Of a DNA stretch of 64,000 bases, positions 34,186 through 44,976 are shown one piece after another. The notes beneath the pieces were generated by a model that searched no databases, had not been told where the DNA came from, and saw nothing but the letters and a program-made list of their open reading frames with translations. Within the stretch, counting starts at the first letter, position 1. Each line of letters begins with the position of its first letter. This stretch comes from Pardosa pseudoannulata (taxonomy: Eukaryota > Arthropoda > Arachnida > Araneae > Lycosidae): NCBI GenBank assembly GCA_032207245.1, contig CM063504.1:22508565-22572564 (forward strand), written 5' to 3'. The position numbers were made by a program, and so were the translations under genes.

Positions 34186-34847
34186 CAGGGCCCGACTAAG
34201 ATGCTTTTGTGCCCAGGGCACAATCCAATTTTTGTGCCCTCCACCCCCATGCAAATTTATAGCGACAAGTTATCATACTTACAGTCATATAAAAATTATA
34301 ACATTGAATTAGCAAATGGATTTAAGAAATTAGCATTAAAGTAATATTCAAAATCAAAAACACCGAATTTTCATTTTACGTAATCATTATTATCTCTGTT
34401 TAGCCATACTAAAGGATTTTTAAAGACCTAGAGTGACCCACTTTTTTATTTTTACCTTGTCACACGCTGTGGTGCAGAAAATAAATAATAATAGAATTAA
34501 AAATAATTTAAATTGATGAGATGATTTAATGGTTTGTAGTGGTACTTTGCTAATAATCTGTTTTATAAATATGCTATAACCCATAGGATAAAAAGAGCAC
34601 CAGGTTTGTTGAGGGAATTAATTATCAGGTAAATAACAGTAAAATTAAAGTAAATAGGAAACAATATAGTTCAGGACAAACACAATTACCTCGTACAATA
34701 ATTTATTAAATCTTAACGATGGTAGCGTAAGTTGCAATTTTTCCTCACTTAATATGTGTTTTAAGCACTAGACTAAATTTTCATGCCCCTTAAAATATTC
34801 AGGCCCAGGACACGTGCCCTAAGTGCCCGTGTAATAATCAGGTCCTG
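34186..34847. mobile_element. hAT-type non-autonomous element inside SINE1
   Basis: Ends CAGGGCCCGACTAAG and, inward from the right, CAGGACCTGATTATTAC. Bordered by tattaagc (34178-34185) and cattaagc (34848-34855), an 8 bp duplication with one mismatch, as hAT elements make. The 662 bp interior is AT-rich and non-coding. Confidence 0.8.
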
Positions 34848-34925
34848 CATTAAGCCGTAAGCCCCGGTCTCGTTGAGCTCTCGTAGAACAATAGATTGTA
34901 GCTCTTGAAACAAAATCAAACTAGC
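34848..34925 (+). mobile_element. SINE1 3' part after the hAT insertion
   Basis: ATTAAGCCGTAAGCCCCGGT, 'ctcgttgagctctcgtag' and 'agattgtagctcttgaaac' give the SINE1 3' half. Confidence 0.7.
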
Positions 34926-35699
34926 TAAGGTAATCAATATACACTAATACCTTTTTCTAACTTAAGGTTAAAATAATAACATATATGCTGTAGATTTGTT
35001 AAAGTCCTCCTAATCTAGCTAAAGTTGTGTCATTATTACGGTCCGTTAGAACTTCGAAGAAAGATGAAATTCAAGATCCCAATTTGTTCCAGGCATTAAT
35101 AAAAATTGACTTGGCAAGAGTTAAAGAAAAAAAAATCTAATCCAGAGGTAAAAGAGCTAAGCAATAAAAAAAAGAAAAAGGATGAGACATCTAATTCAAC
35201 CAAATAGTTCCATGACGTACGGTATTTACACAATGAAAATCCAGTGACATAAACGCTTTCATAATCTGATCATCTTCTATACTCTGCAGACATGTCTAAA
35301 ATGTAAGCGAAGCGTTAGCGGAATTATTGTTCTAATAATCACAAATAACGTCGATGATTAAGTTCCGTTCTGGTGATTTTGATCTTGAAAATTAGTCACG
35401 TGGCGATGACCACGGATAGCAGAAGGTTATGATGAAATAAAAGCTATAAGGGAAATGAATCTATCTTAAATGGCGCGTAAAATATCCTCCGACTTTAATG
35501 TTGTTATTTTTAAAATATTAGAACATTTGAAATGAATCTCCAAATAAAGAAAGTGTGATAGGCAGTTTTCGCCTGAATTATATTACTTTTTAGCTATCTT
35601 TTTTTAGCTATTTAGCCAGAATTTTAACTACCTGACTTGTCATAATGATAAGCCATTTCTAGGCCTCTCTATGATATTTGTGTTCTAAATTTCTTTGAA
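34926..35699. other. AT-rich stretch without a recognisable gene
   Basis: Nothing assigned. Confidence 0.55.
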
Positions 35700-35711
35700 C
35701 AATCCTATTGG

Positions 35712-35888
35712 TTTGGTTTGGTTTGGAGTAATACGGTCTACTTTTTGGAACACGAGAGCTGATGAGTCCGGGACCTACAGTTTAAATCCGATTCCGAACG
35801 GCTACGGACATTCATGCCACAGTGAGATTCGAATCCATGAAATCCGGTACCGAAGGGCATCATCCTAACCATTCGGCCATCGTTCGAC
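35712..35888 (-). mobile_element. SINE1 copy
   Basis: Full length. Flanked by caatcctattgg (35700-35711) and caatcctactgg (35889-35900), a 12 bp duplication with one change. B box GGATTCGAATC-type is near intact in reverse. Confidence 0.95.
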
Positions 35889-35944
35889 CAATCCTACTGG
35901 ACTCTATGGTTTGTTTAAAGATAAAATGAGAAAAAAAAACTGCC

Positions 35945-36062
35945 AGCTGATGGTCGAGAACTGTTTTTAGTATAATCCGTCGGTTCGAATCCGGCTGATA
36001 ATATGGATACTTTTGATAGTTCTAGATTGTCTTTAAAGAATAGGCTCTGGCCCAAGGAACTT
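35945..36062 (+). mobile_element. SINE1, degenerate copy
   Basis: Contains TGATGGTCGAGAACTG, CGGTTCGAATCCGGC (B box), then 'ttttgatagttctagattgtctttaaagaa' in SINE1 order. Confidence 0.6.
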
Positions 36063-37164
36063 AACGAAAATTTGATAGCAGATTGAGATCGTTAATTTAT
36101 AATAATTCTAAAACTTTAAACAATAAATGTTAAAACTGCTCATTTTTTAAAGTGGGGATTTTACAATCTTCAATACTTATCAGGGTAAAATAAAACTTCT
36201 CGCACTTAAAAAATACGCCAAAAAATCAACGTATGTTCTTTCTCATTAACTAAGCTTCGGTAATCATTTTCTACTGACCCTCATTATCGCTAAAGAATGT
36301 CTGGCTTAATTATCTTCCCAAAAAGAAAATGGCTTAAATTCCGCGTTCCAAGCCAAGGTGAAAAATAATCATCATAGGGAAAAAATTGCCGAAGAGATTT
36401 AATCTGTTAATGATCCATTCAAGATTTTCCTGGCTATTTATGGGCTAATTCTGGCAGATTGGGAAGTTTTATGGGCGTTTTTATTTGCCTTTTCTTTTAG
36501 AAAGCATTCCAGATGTGCCGATGCTTGGCAAGATATATGACCAGCACAATCGGAAGCGTTTAAATATGTTGACTAGAAAGCGTAAGTTATTTTTAAAAGT
36601 CTTTTAATTCTAAATAAACTTCAGTAAATGAAGCATCTGTTAATATTGAACAGTTCCTTCTCGCACCTGCATAATTACTGCATTGTCTATTAATTCATTT
36701 CGGTTGATTAGAACAAACATCGAGTAAATAAGTTTAATAAAAGAACGGTAAAAGTGAAGAACAGTTAATGTATATAAGTGTAATTGTATATCAGTGTTTA
36801 TTCACATACACATGTACATACATATTTGAATAAAGCGTATGTGTGTGTGCGTTCTTGTCATTGTAACAAAAAATTTAAAAAGTCTTTAGACCAAGAAGTG
36901 AAACTAAAAAATTAAATTTAAGGTCAAATATAGTCTAAAATTGTTATCCATTCTCAACTCGAAGGCCAATTCAGGAGTAAAACTTTCAACAGTTAAATTA
37001 TCCCATTACATAATTATTCCATACGTAGGATAATCTGTGCGATATTCGTTACTTTAAAACACTTTATTTCCTTTCGCCATTTTGCAGAAGGTAGCCGAAT
37101 TCTATCTCTAAATACCGTGTTCAATATGGCAGGCATATGAAAATTCTCTTAGAATACTCAGAAA
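36063..37164. other. AT-rich stretch without a recognisable gene
   Basis: Nothing assigned; a short TG-rich run lies at 36838-36852. Confidence 0.55.
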
Positions 37165-37346
37165 CCCGGAACAATGGCCGAATTGACAGGGCGATGCTTT
37201 TCGGAACCGGAGTTCGCGGGTTCGAATCCCGCTGCTGGCATGGATGTTCGTAGCCGTTCGGAATCGGCTTTAAACCGTAGGTCCCGGTCTCATTAGCCCT
37301 CGTGTGCAAAACAGTAGACCGTAGCGCTCCAAACCAAACCAAACCA
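37165..37346 (+). mobile_element. SINE1 copy
   Basis: B box GGTTCGAATCC, body GTAGCCGTTCGGAATCGGCT and tail AAACCAAACCAAACCAA. The duplication is not obvious. It lies just upstream of a LINE remnant. Confidence 0.9.
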
Positions 37347-37429
37347 ATCAGATAAGAATCCCTGTACTCCACCTACACCCAGGGGAAAGAATGTTCAATT
37401 TCAACTGTACTTTGAACTCGAAGTACATG

Positions 37430-38330
37430 ATAGAAATCTATACTTACGTCTCAAAGTTGGACCAAGGAGATGGTACTTCCTTTATAGCATTGCAACAAGT
37501 TAATCGAATCCCCTCCTCGACAATCCCACTAAATAAACAAAGCAGTCTTTCAGGGGGAGCTTACCGCAATACAGGCAACACTAAACTGGCATAAACATTT
37601 TCCAAACTGTAGTCCAGTCATAATTTATTTTGATTGACAGGCCAGTATAAAAGCTATCTTTACGTTTCACCAAACGAACGAACAAGTTCAAAAGATCCGA
37701 CTCCTAATTCTACAAATCTCTTGGATACAAAATACTAAGATTAAACTGAGTGAAAAGTCACACGGATTCGAGAGGAATTGAGATGGCAGATTTACTTGCT
37801 AAATTTTCAGCACAAAAGATCACCGTAGACGTTAAACTCCCCCTACCCCTCCTTGATATAAAAGGAATTCTGAAAGAAAAATTATTTCAAGAATGGCAGG
37901 TCACCTGAAACTTCGGGGAAACTGGAAGAAACGTTTTTAAGTTTGTTTCCGAAAGTCAGTAAAAACAGACTGTTAACTTGTGCTGCCCTCACAGCCTTCC
38001 AAACTGGCCATGGTCCTTTCCCAGAATATCTCAGTCGATTCTAATTAATAGATTCAGAAAATCCAAGATGGGATTGTGGCGGACATGGTGATGCACTATC
38101 GTTTTGAGTGCGAACTTTCAAAAGAATTCCACCTAAAACGACCATAACCAGGTATGAATGAACCGGAGTTCGTGGGTTCGAATCCCACAGTGGCATGGGT
38201 GTTCGTAGCCGTTCGGAATCGGCTTTAGGCAGTAGGTCCCGGTGTCATTAGCCCTCGTGTTGCAAAAAGCAGACTGTAGCGCTCCAAACGAAACCAAACG
38301 AAACCAAAACCAGGTATGAAGCCTATTTAG
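37430..38330 (+). pseudogene. LINE ORF2 C-terminal pseudogene: RNase H plus Cys/His region
   Basis: Starts IEIYTYVSKLDQG, an RNase H IYTDGSKL motif with the first catalytic Asp changed to Tyr. After a frameshift, FQGELTAIQATLNW covers the catalytic Glu helix. Then GIEMADLLAKFSAQ near 37780 gives the last RNase H helix. Further on come TGHGPFPEYLSRF, a CGGHGD block and, after another frameshift, RFECELSKEFHLKRP, the conserved tail after RNase H in I/R1/Jockey-group LINEs. Several stops and frameshifts make it inactive. Confidence 0.8.
38159..38307 (+). mobile_element. SINE1, 5'-truncated, inside the LINE
   Basis: Flanked by a perfect 13 bp duplication aaccaggtatgaa (38146-38158 and 38308-38320). 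It starts within the tRNA-like part at TGAACCGGAGTTCG and lacks the A box. It ends in AAACGAAACCAAACGAAACC. Confidence 0.95.
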
Positions 38331-38520
38331 TTGGCTAATAGATAACGCAAAACCGCCAGTCTTCTTAAGTCAATGCTGAGCGCTGATATTCTGTCACTGT
38401 ATTTACTTTTAATATTTCTATACCTAGTGTTTTTCCTGTTTCGAAATTTTTTTACTCTATGTTGAAAATGTGTTTTAAATTATGTCCAATTAAAACTCTT
38501 TTTTAAAAAAAATCCATTTG

Positions 38521-39454
38521 GATGATCTTTCAAGCTTCTCTTTTACGTATTTTTACTCCTGTGGTTTTATTTTATAAATTTATATTTCTTCCGCACTTGT
38601 ATAAATCTCCGTGTAAGAAACAATCATCCAAATGCTATCTTTGTTCTAAATTAAATATCGTAACATTTGGAGATATTTATCAATATATTTTCGCCAGTAT
38701 TTTTATATTGTACTCCAGCGTTTTATGGGAATCTTATTTTTAGTCCCTCTGTTATTAAAACTTTTATTTATTTATTATTATTATTTTGTTCATGGAAGTA
38801 TATCTAAAAAATTCTGTAAACAACGATTGTATGCCCTCATATCTGTAAGTTATTGAATAATGATTATCCAAATTCTACCAAAATACCAATGTAAATTTCC
38901 CAGAATTTCAAAGTGCATTTCTTATGCTAAAATTGGTTTTCAAGTTTTACTGCACTTTTTTACGGTACCATTGTAACTCATTGTGAGCGTTTTGTAAGCG
39001 TTTCTCCGTCATATTTTCGTAACTTGTAATGCAAGCTTGTTTTGACTAATCCCAACTTTTAAAATGTGGTAATTCTAAAATAGCGCTAAAACTGCAAAAT
39101 ACTAGCAATCCCCCCTTGCAGGCGAGCGGCATGTACTTAGTTAGGGATGGATTCTTGTGGGGTCTCCTCTCTCGCGTTTCGCCTAATGTGCACTTTTGTT
39201 TGCTTTGATTTTGGGTTTTTAACCCGAATGTCCGTTTTGACCGTTGCTGTTTTGGCTTTGTTTCTGTGTGGCGTCTGTGAAAGCGTGCGTCACTTGCATA
39301 AATGTTTCTTCTTATTTTTCTCTCTTCTCTTTTTATTTTATTTTTATATTTATTTATTAAAGGTCTTCGTTGTGTCTCTTCTCATCTAAGGACATCCACA
39401 TATCTGAAACATTTCTTTTAAGGTAGATGGACCCCGAGGTGCAAATAATAGTTC
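38521..39454. other. No recognisable gene
   Basis: Two frames (38522-38743 and 39147-39389) have no family resemblance and are hydrophobic by composition. Confidence 0.45.
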
Positions 39455-39512
39455 CCGACCCATTAGCCCTCTTTTATCTAAAAAGTCGATCGTAGGGCTC
39501 CTAACCAAACCT
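39455..39512 (+). mobile_element. SINE1 tail fragment
   Basis: GACCCATTAGCCCTCTTTTA, AAAAAGTCGATCGTAGGGCT and CCTAACCAAACC match the last third of SINE1. Confidence 0.6.
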
Positions 39513-39911
39513 TTCACCATTTTCTTTTTTCTTAATCATGCAGGACGTTGCCTTTCAGAATCGAGTCCGTGCTGTAACGCCGTCATTTAACGGTGTGTCT
39601 ACATCAAAGAACTTTGCTTTGAGAGATGAACTTCGCTTATGTGGATACAAAGGGGTTGGTTTCCCCGGTACCATGATGTCTAGACTTTTGTGTCCTAAAG
39701 GAGCGAAACAACAGACCAGACAACTGGGCGCCCAGACTGACAGCCAGAAAAATGACCATCGGAACCACAAAGAAATACCCGATATTGGATCTTCGCCGAA
39801 ACGAAATTCCAGAGAATCCTGGGTTTGCGGCCGGTGATTATTTAGCCAAGACCAATCCAGTTGGTTGAAGGTGAGATCATCGTCAGATGATCCAATGATG
39901 AAATTGTGGGA
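39513..39911. other. Unassigned segment with a 99-codon frame
   Basis: The plus frame 39538-39837 is polar and basic and has no family that I recognise. GC content is higher than around it. If the next segment is an LTR, this could be the 3' internal end of that retrotransposon; this is inference only. Confidence 0.3.
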
Positions 39912-40560
39912 CCCCCTCTCTTAGAGTCCTCTCCCTTAGAGGCCCATCTCTTAAAAAAGAGACGAGATAAGAATTTTTTTAAAGAAATAGTTAGTTAGCA
40001 ACCAGCTAATTCGGAGGTCGCTTTAACCAGTCTCTCTATCGGAGAGGTTTTTTTTAGCTATAATCCTACCTTGGGATCTTTTCTTTTGATAGTTAGCTAG
40101 AGTCAGCTAACTTGGAGGTCGTCTTCACCAGTCTCTCCACCGGAGAGTTTTTTTTCTAGCGAAAATCCCACCTTGGGATATATTTTGCTGAGATTGATAA
40201 CGATACCCTGTGCCTTGGGTTTTCTTTTAATATAATCCTCTTCAGGATTGATTGCATATTCCTCTTAGGAACTCTGTGTTTAGATATTCTTCGAAGAAAC
40301 CATTTGTTATTGCAACTTATCTCGTCTAATTGAGTGTACTGTCTACTTAATTACTTCAGAGAACTTGCGCGCTAACTACCGAATTGTTTCTTCCGTCGGA
40401 TAGCCAATATTTCGGCAGAAGCAGATATTGCACGTCTCTACTTAGGCCTACGTGTCTCGAATCACATACCTGTGATCTGAAATTGTTTTTTCTGTATATA
40501 GAAATGATGTATATAGCAGAGATGTAAATAATTCAAGAAACACTTGATTCTTCACTGTGT
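39912..40560 (+). mobile_element. Candidate LTR
   Basis: Begins TGTGGGACCCCCTCTCTTAG and has non-coding, pyrimidine-rich sequence with internal duplication, as some Pao/BEL and Ty3 LTRs do. No target duplication or matching second LTR is seen and the right boundary is a guess. Confidence 0.3.
39989..40192 (+). repeat. Two 102 bp tandem units
   Basis: Units 39989-40090 and 40091-40192 share AGTTAGNTAG, CAGCTAAYTYGGAGGTCG, 'accagtctctc.a.cggagag', a T run, and CCTTGGGAT in the same order. Confidence 0.8.
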
Positions 40561-40594
40561 CACCTAAAACAGGGATCGGATAAGTCACAGTACG

Positions 40595-40670
40595 TTCGAA
40601 TCACAATGCTGACTTTAAGAAGTAAGTTCCAACCTCGATCGGACCAACGTACGTTCCAACCTACGGTCTA
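40595..40670 (+). mobile_element. SINE1, degenerate fragment
   Basis: GTTCGAATCACAATGCTGAC, 'tttaagaagtaagttccaacctcgat' follow SINE1 order from the B box onward; a short reversed tail piece follows at 40656-40674. Confidence 0.45.
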
Positions 40671-40698
40671 CTTTTTAAACCTGTTTTAAAAAGTGGAC

Positions 40699-40873
40699 TG
40701 CCGAACGATGGCCGAATGGTTAGGGTGCTGGCCTTCGGAACCGGAGTTCATGGTTTCGAATCCCACAATGGCATGGATGCTCGTAGCTGTTCGGCTTTAA
40801 GCAGTAGGTGTCGATCTCATTAGCCCTCGTGTTGTAAAAAGTAGACCGTAGCACTCCCAAACCAAACCAAACC
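40699..40873 (+). mobile_element. SINE1 copy
   Basis: Flanked by a perfect 11 bp duplication aaaaagtggac (40688-40698 and 40874-40884). The A-box region and B box (GTTTCGAATCC) are clear. The body lacks about 6 bases after TAGCTGTTCGG. Confidence 0.95.
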
Positions 40874-40884
40874 AAAAAGTGGAC

Positions 40885-42267
40885 CATTGCTCGTCAAACG
40901 AAATCATTCACTTAATCATCATTTTAGTCAAAACATCCGCGGAAATTTTAGATTTGCATTAAACTCTCAAATATTTTTTAAGTAGCTACAGTTAAAGCAG
41001 TAACTACTTTCCAATAAGTCCAACATTTTATTGGTCGACAATCTTCAAACTAGGTCGCATGATCTCTTTAGTCACATTAAAAGTCAGTGGTCTTTCTTAG
41101 AATTTTCCAGCCTAACATTCTTAATGTACCGTTTACTTCGCTTTGGACCCTAAAAGAGCTTCATTAAATTATTGTCGACCTATTTTGCTAATGGATTTGT
41201 CTTTTCTTCACAAGTTACATGGCTGGAAATCTTCCTAGCTTTAAACACATACGCATTATTTTTATTTTATGCAATTTATATAATTAACTTAATTTATTCA
41301 GTTGTATATGTATGCATTTAATGAATTTTTTTAAATGTATTGTCGGACAATATATGAAAAATAATGGATGAAATGTATTGTAACAATGGAAAGTTATCTC
41401 GAGTTAAAAAAAAAAGTACTTGCACATTATACATTTACAATGCTTAGAACAAGTTAAAAGCTCAGCGTTATTCTTTTTTCCCAAAGAGATACTTCTCAAG
41501 AGGTGCTTAGAGTGAAAGTACTTAAAAGATAGAACAGTAGAGGATTTTTCCTTTCTTAATTAAAGTATAAAAATAAGCAGAGAATACGAAAAACTGAGCT
41601 TGTGTTTGGTTCTTACTGTGCTAGCGTGATAAGTTGTATTTCAAATCAGATTTATAGAATTTACTACAGCTATTCTTAAAATGTACAGCAGAAAATTAGA
41701 AGGTTATATTTCTAAATGTACTGAAAACCTCAAGAGGACTTTGTTTCATAATCTAAATAATATTGACAGTAGTTTTAAGCGTCAACGTACATCGGACACA
41801 TTCTAAAATGAAATTTATTATTACCGGGAAAGCTAAATCAAGCGACCAGTTATATCTCTTTGTCAAATTTGTAAGCATTACTATGAATGGTATATTATAT
41901 TGTTTAATCGTTAATTACTTAAATCTTTGATGGCAATATTCTCACTGTCGCCAAATAAGACATTATTATTATGTATTGCCATATCTAATCCTTTGTGTTT
42001 GCATAGCCAATGGTAATAGAAGGGCTCTTGATCGATTTTCATGCCAATCTCCCCCCCACACACACTCATGGTTAATATTTTGTTTATATTGTTTAATTAT
42101 TTTGCATCTAGTCATCAAAAAATATTTATTAAAGTGACATATAATTTTAACATAATTTTGAATAGCAGAATATTTGTACATTTTGATCACTAAATTTTTT
42201 TAAATGAACTTTTTTTCTAAAAATGAACTTTCATGATTTTAAAAACTAAATTAGGTTCACAATGTTA
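40885..42267. other. AT-rich stretch without a recognisable gene
   Basis: Nothing assigned. The last 75 bp (42195-42270) resemble 43205-43280. Confidence 0.55.
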
Positions 42268-42280
42268 AATACGATTTTTT

Positions 42281-42451
42281 TTGTTTGGGAATGGTACGGT
42301 CTACGTTTTGCAACTCGAGGGCTAATGAGACCGGGACCTACCGCTTAAAGCTGATTCCGACCGGCTACGAACATCCATGCCATAGTGGATTCGAACCCAC
42401 GAACTCCAGTTCCGAAGGCCACCACCCTAACCATTCGACCATCGTTCGGCG
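42281..42451 (-). mobile_element. SINE1 copy
   Basis: Flanked by aaatacgattttt (42268-42280 and 42452-42464), a 13 bp perfect duplication. The B box is GGATTCGAACC-type with one base lost (GTGGATTCGAACC). The tail is short. Confidence 0.95.
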
Positions 42452-42464
42452 AAATACGATTTTT

Positions 42465-43342
42465 AAAATAATAATTAAGGGTAACAGCTTATTTGGTTTT
42501 TCTGCAAAGCGTACTTTAAAATGTACAAAAATGTTCCTTCTGGAAAAAATCTTTTATTTTTAAATTGGTATGCAGTTATAAAAGTTCAAAACTCCCCCAA
42601 ATAAGTCTGTAAACCAAAAAAATAAATAAATAAATAAATAAATTACTTGAAAAAAGAAAGGCAGAGAGGGGGAAAACGATTCCGAACAGACATTTTTTCA
42701 TTTATTTAAAAGTGTTTATTCCGGTGCATCCGGAACAGAACAACTCAACATGACTCTGATTCGCTTTTTGGCGCTATTCAAAAGAACTTTTAGTTGTCGT
42801 ACATCGGACTCAGAAAAACACATCCGCACGGCAATTAGGATGCTGTTCATTTTTCATTATATTTGTTGTATTACATCTACAAATTTATAATGTCATTTCC
42901 GTGTTTATGTGTTGTGCATGGCTGCGTAATAGAAGATTTTTTTGTGTTTGAAAAAAGAGGAGGTTTTAATCACTTAATTCACTACATTGCAACAGTTTTT
43001 AAAAGTAAGTGTTTGATATATATTTTTTAAAGTTTTCGCATTACTTTTTTTACGCTTTTGGTACAGTTTTTTTTAATTGCCATTAATACCACCTTCTAAA
43101 AATTTTGTCACATTTTTTTTAATAATTTGTGTCACATTTAGTTAACCAAAAACTATTTAAACATAAAAAAAATTTGTAACATGACTGATAACCAGAAAAT
43201 TATGCCTATACTGTTAACGAAAGTTTGCATTTTTTAAAAATAAACTTTTATAAATTTAAATTAGGTTCACAATGCTAAATATAGTATTTAAAACAATCGT
43301 GAAAATTTCCACGGTAATATCATAGTTGGTTTCAACTGTCAT
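42465..43342. other. No recognisable gene; short (AAAT)n
   Basis: An (AAAT)n run lies at 42616-42644. The block TTAGGTTCACAATGYTAAAT occurs at 42251 and again at 43261, exactly 1010 bp apart, within a weaker direct repeat of about 75 bp. Confidence 0.5.
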
Positions 43343-43371
43343 AGTTTCAGCTGGATTCTGTCACATGTGGG

Positions 43372-43460
43372 TTTTGGTTTGGTTTGGAGTGCTACGGTCT
43401 ACTGTTTTGCAACACGAGGGCTAATGAGACCGGGACCTACAGCTTAAAGCCGAATCCGAA
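43372..43460 (-). mobile_element. SINE1, 5'-truncated, inside the LINE RNase H region
   Basis: Flanked by a perfect 14 bp duplication ctgtcacatgtggg (43358-43371 and 43461-43474). Only the 3' 89 bp is present: tail GGTTTGGTTTGG, 'gtgctacggtctactg', 'gagaccgggacctac', 'gcttaaagccg'. The duplicated bases are themselves the codons for the SHVG motif. Confidence 0.96.
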
Positions 43461-43801
43461 CTGTCACATGTGGGAATTAAAGGTAATGAGGAGGCTGATA
43501 AAGCAGCAAAAACTGCTAGCTTCTCTTGTTATATGTCTTTGCCTCTTTGTGATGTAAAAAAATATATAAAAAAACTGTTATATAAGAAGTGGCAGAATTC
43601 TTGTGATTAAGAGACTGATAATAAATTGCGTGCAATTAAACCAAACATTGAAAATTGGAGTACTTTGTCATCTAGAAGACATGATGTTATTTTTACTCGC
43701 CTCCTGATTGGTCATACGCGTTTTACCCACCGTCATTTGTTACCCGGAGAAACTGCTCCAGTTTGCGATCACTGCAATACAGTAATCTCTGTAAAGCATA
43801 T

Positions 43802-44604
43802 TGTAACGAATTCTCGTTACATTAAATTTCCAGATAGAGACTTATCTACGACCGTGAGAAAACCCTGCTTAACGTAGAAATAGCAAATGTGCCTTTTGTG
43901 AGCATTTGAACTGAGCTCATCTTTACTTAGTGAAAGAACGTTGTTTCGCGAAGAATAGGATGCTGAATAGAGGATTGTTAACTCCGAGGACCATCTCAAT
44001 CATTCTGTCTGAGAAATTCATTAGGATGCTGGTGAAGTGTTCCCAGTGTTAGTTTCAATGGCATCCGAAGAAAGAGTTTCACACGACAGAAATCCTCTAT
44101 ATTGTAAAGGAAGCAGCAATACTTCCTATTTTGTTCTCCAAAGGTTTGTCCGGAGACATCGATTAATGATCGGCGAGATTATTCCCGATTACTGCAAACT
44201 TCCCTTTGAACCAGGCTGTTTGCACCTGTCAAGCTAGAATTCTACAAGCAGTTTCTTCACCACGTCATCAGCCAGCTGTCCAACCAGCTGAGATGAAAAT
44301 TGGCGGTCAGACGACGATATAAAAAGACGAGAGTTCGAGGCCCAGAGAGGATTTTTGACCGATCGAGTCTGCTGTGAACTCATCGGCGAGAACGGAGGAG
44401 AGCGACTGAGAGTGTCCCCCCCCCCTTTTTTTTTCTCTCCGAAAAATTAGGAAGCTGTTTCCTGCAACCATTTGTAGATATTCATTGATTTCTTAATGTT
44501 TTCATCCTAACTTCAACATTGTGTTTTCTAATAAAGATACGTAGTCTGTGAGTAGGCCTCCACTATCTTTTTTCTCCAGCTCACTTAGAGTTGAGTACGC
44601 TACA
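43802..44604 (+). mobile_element. Solo LTR, 803 bp, inserted in the LINE
   Basis: Starts TGTAACGAATTC, ends GTACGCTACA, with ATAT on both sides (43798-43801 and 44605-44608), a 4 bp duplication. It has a TATA box TATAAAAAG at 44318-44326 and AATAAA at 44530-44535, in the order expected for an LTR. A C10T10 run lies near 44418-44440. No internal retrotransposon region is present, so it is the product of LTR-LTR recombination. Frames at 44037 and 43817 inside it are chance. The 4 bp duplication suggests Ty3-type, by inference. Confidence 0.88.
44318..44326 (+). promoter_or_regulatory. TATA box of the solo LTR
   Basis: TATAAAAAG, 212 bp upstream of the AATAAA signal at 44530 within the same LTR. 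Confidence 0.65.
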
Positions 44605-44976
44605 ATATCCTAATTGATTGTCTTAGGTTTAAATAACATCGTTTTCATCATTTTAACTCTTCATCTATTAATATTAAATATATTTTAGATAATTCTTCTC
44701 ATCCTAAACTCTTTCCTTTTTTAAAAGACATTGGTTTTTACCCTCACATCTGAATTTTGCGCTTCATTGCTGTTTTTCTTTACGTTTGGTTTTATGTCTC
44801 TTTTCTACACTGGTTTTGCATTTTTTAAATTGTTTGCTTTTCTCATCTGTCATCATTTTATAACAATTCTCACATAATCTTTGTAGCATTGTTTTAAGTT
44901 TGAACTATTTGTTTGGCACAATATGTACCAGGAGGACTCAGTGCCATAAAACCCCGTTCAACCAACCAACCATCAA

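Larger units (their letters stand above)
37400..38520 (+). mobile_element. LINE remnant (RNase H and C-terminal region)
   Basis: Collinear pieces of a non-LTR retrotransposon ORF2 in shifting frames, 5'-truncated, with no reverse transcriptase. A SINE1 interrupts it at 38159-38307. The 3' end is not clear. Confidence 0.75.
43348..44640 (+). pseudogene. LINE ORF2 C-terminal pseudogene, split by SINE1 and LTR
   Basis: Before the SINE: SWILSHVG, the RNase H SHVG catalytic-His motif. After the SINE: GIKGNEEADKAAKTAS, the last RNase H helix with its Asp. An in-frame TAA stands at 43608-43610. Then RRHDVIFTRLLIGHTRFTHR, a PVCDHCNTVISVKHI stretch (CxxC and His), and directly after the LTR the matching Cys (ILIDC, 44605-44620). 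This CxxC..H...C end is shared by Jockey-group LINEs. The DNA-nicking and reverse transcriptase parts are missing. Confidence 0.87.
43343..44976 (+). mobile_element. Jockey-like LINE 3' part with two nested insertions
   Basis: Carries the end of RNase H, the C-terminal Cys/His domain, a 3' UTR (44620-44950), a terminal GGCAC...GTGCC hairpin and an AACCAACCAACC tail (44959-44970). A SINE1 (43372-43460) and an LTR (43802-44604) lie inside it. Skipping both inserts restores a continuous LINE reading order, so they are younger than the LINE. Confidence 0.88.

Noticed and set aside
37121..37372. Frames with GLKPIPNGYEHPC and SNPRTPVPKS-like peptides at many SINE1 loci
   Set aside because: The same peptide recurs at each SINE1 because it is the SINE itself in translation, not a protein family.
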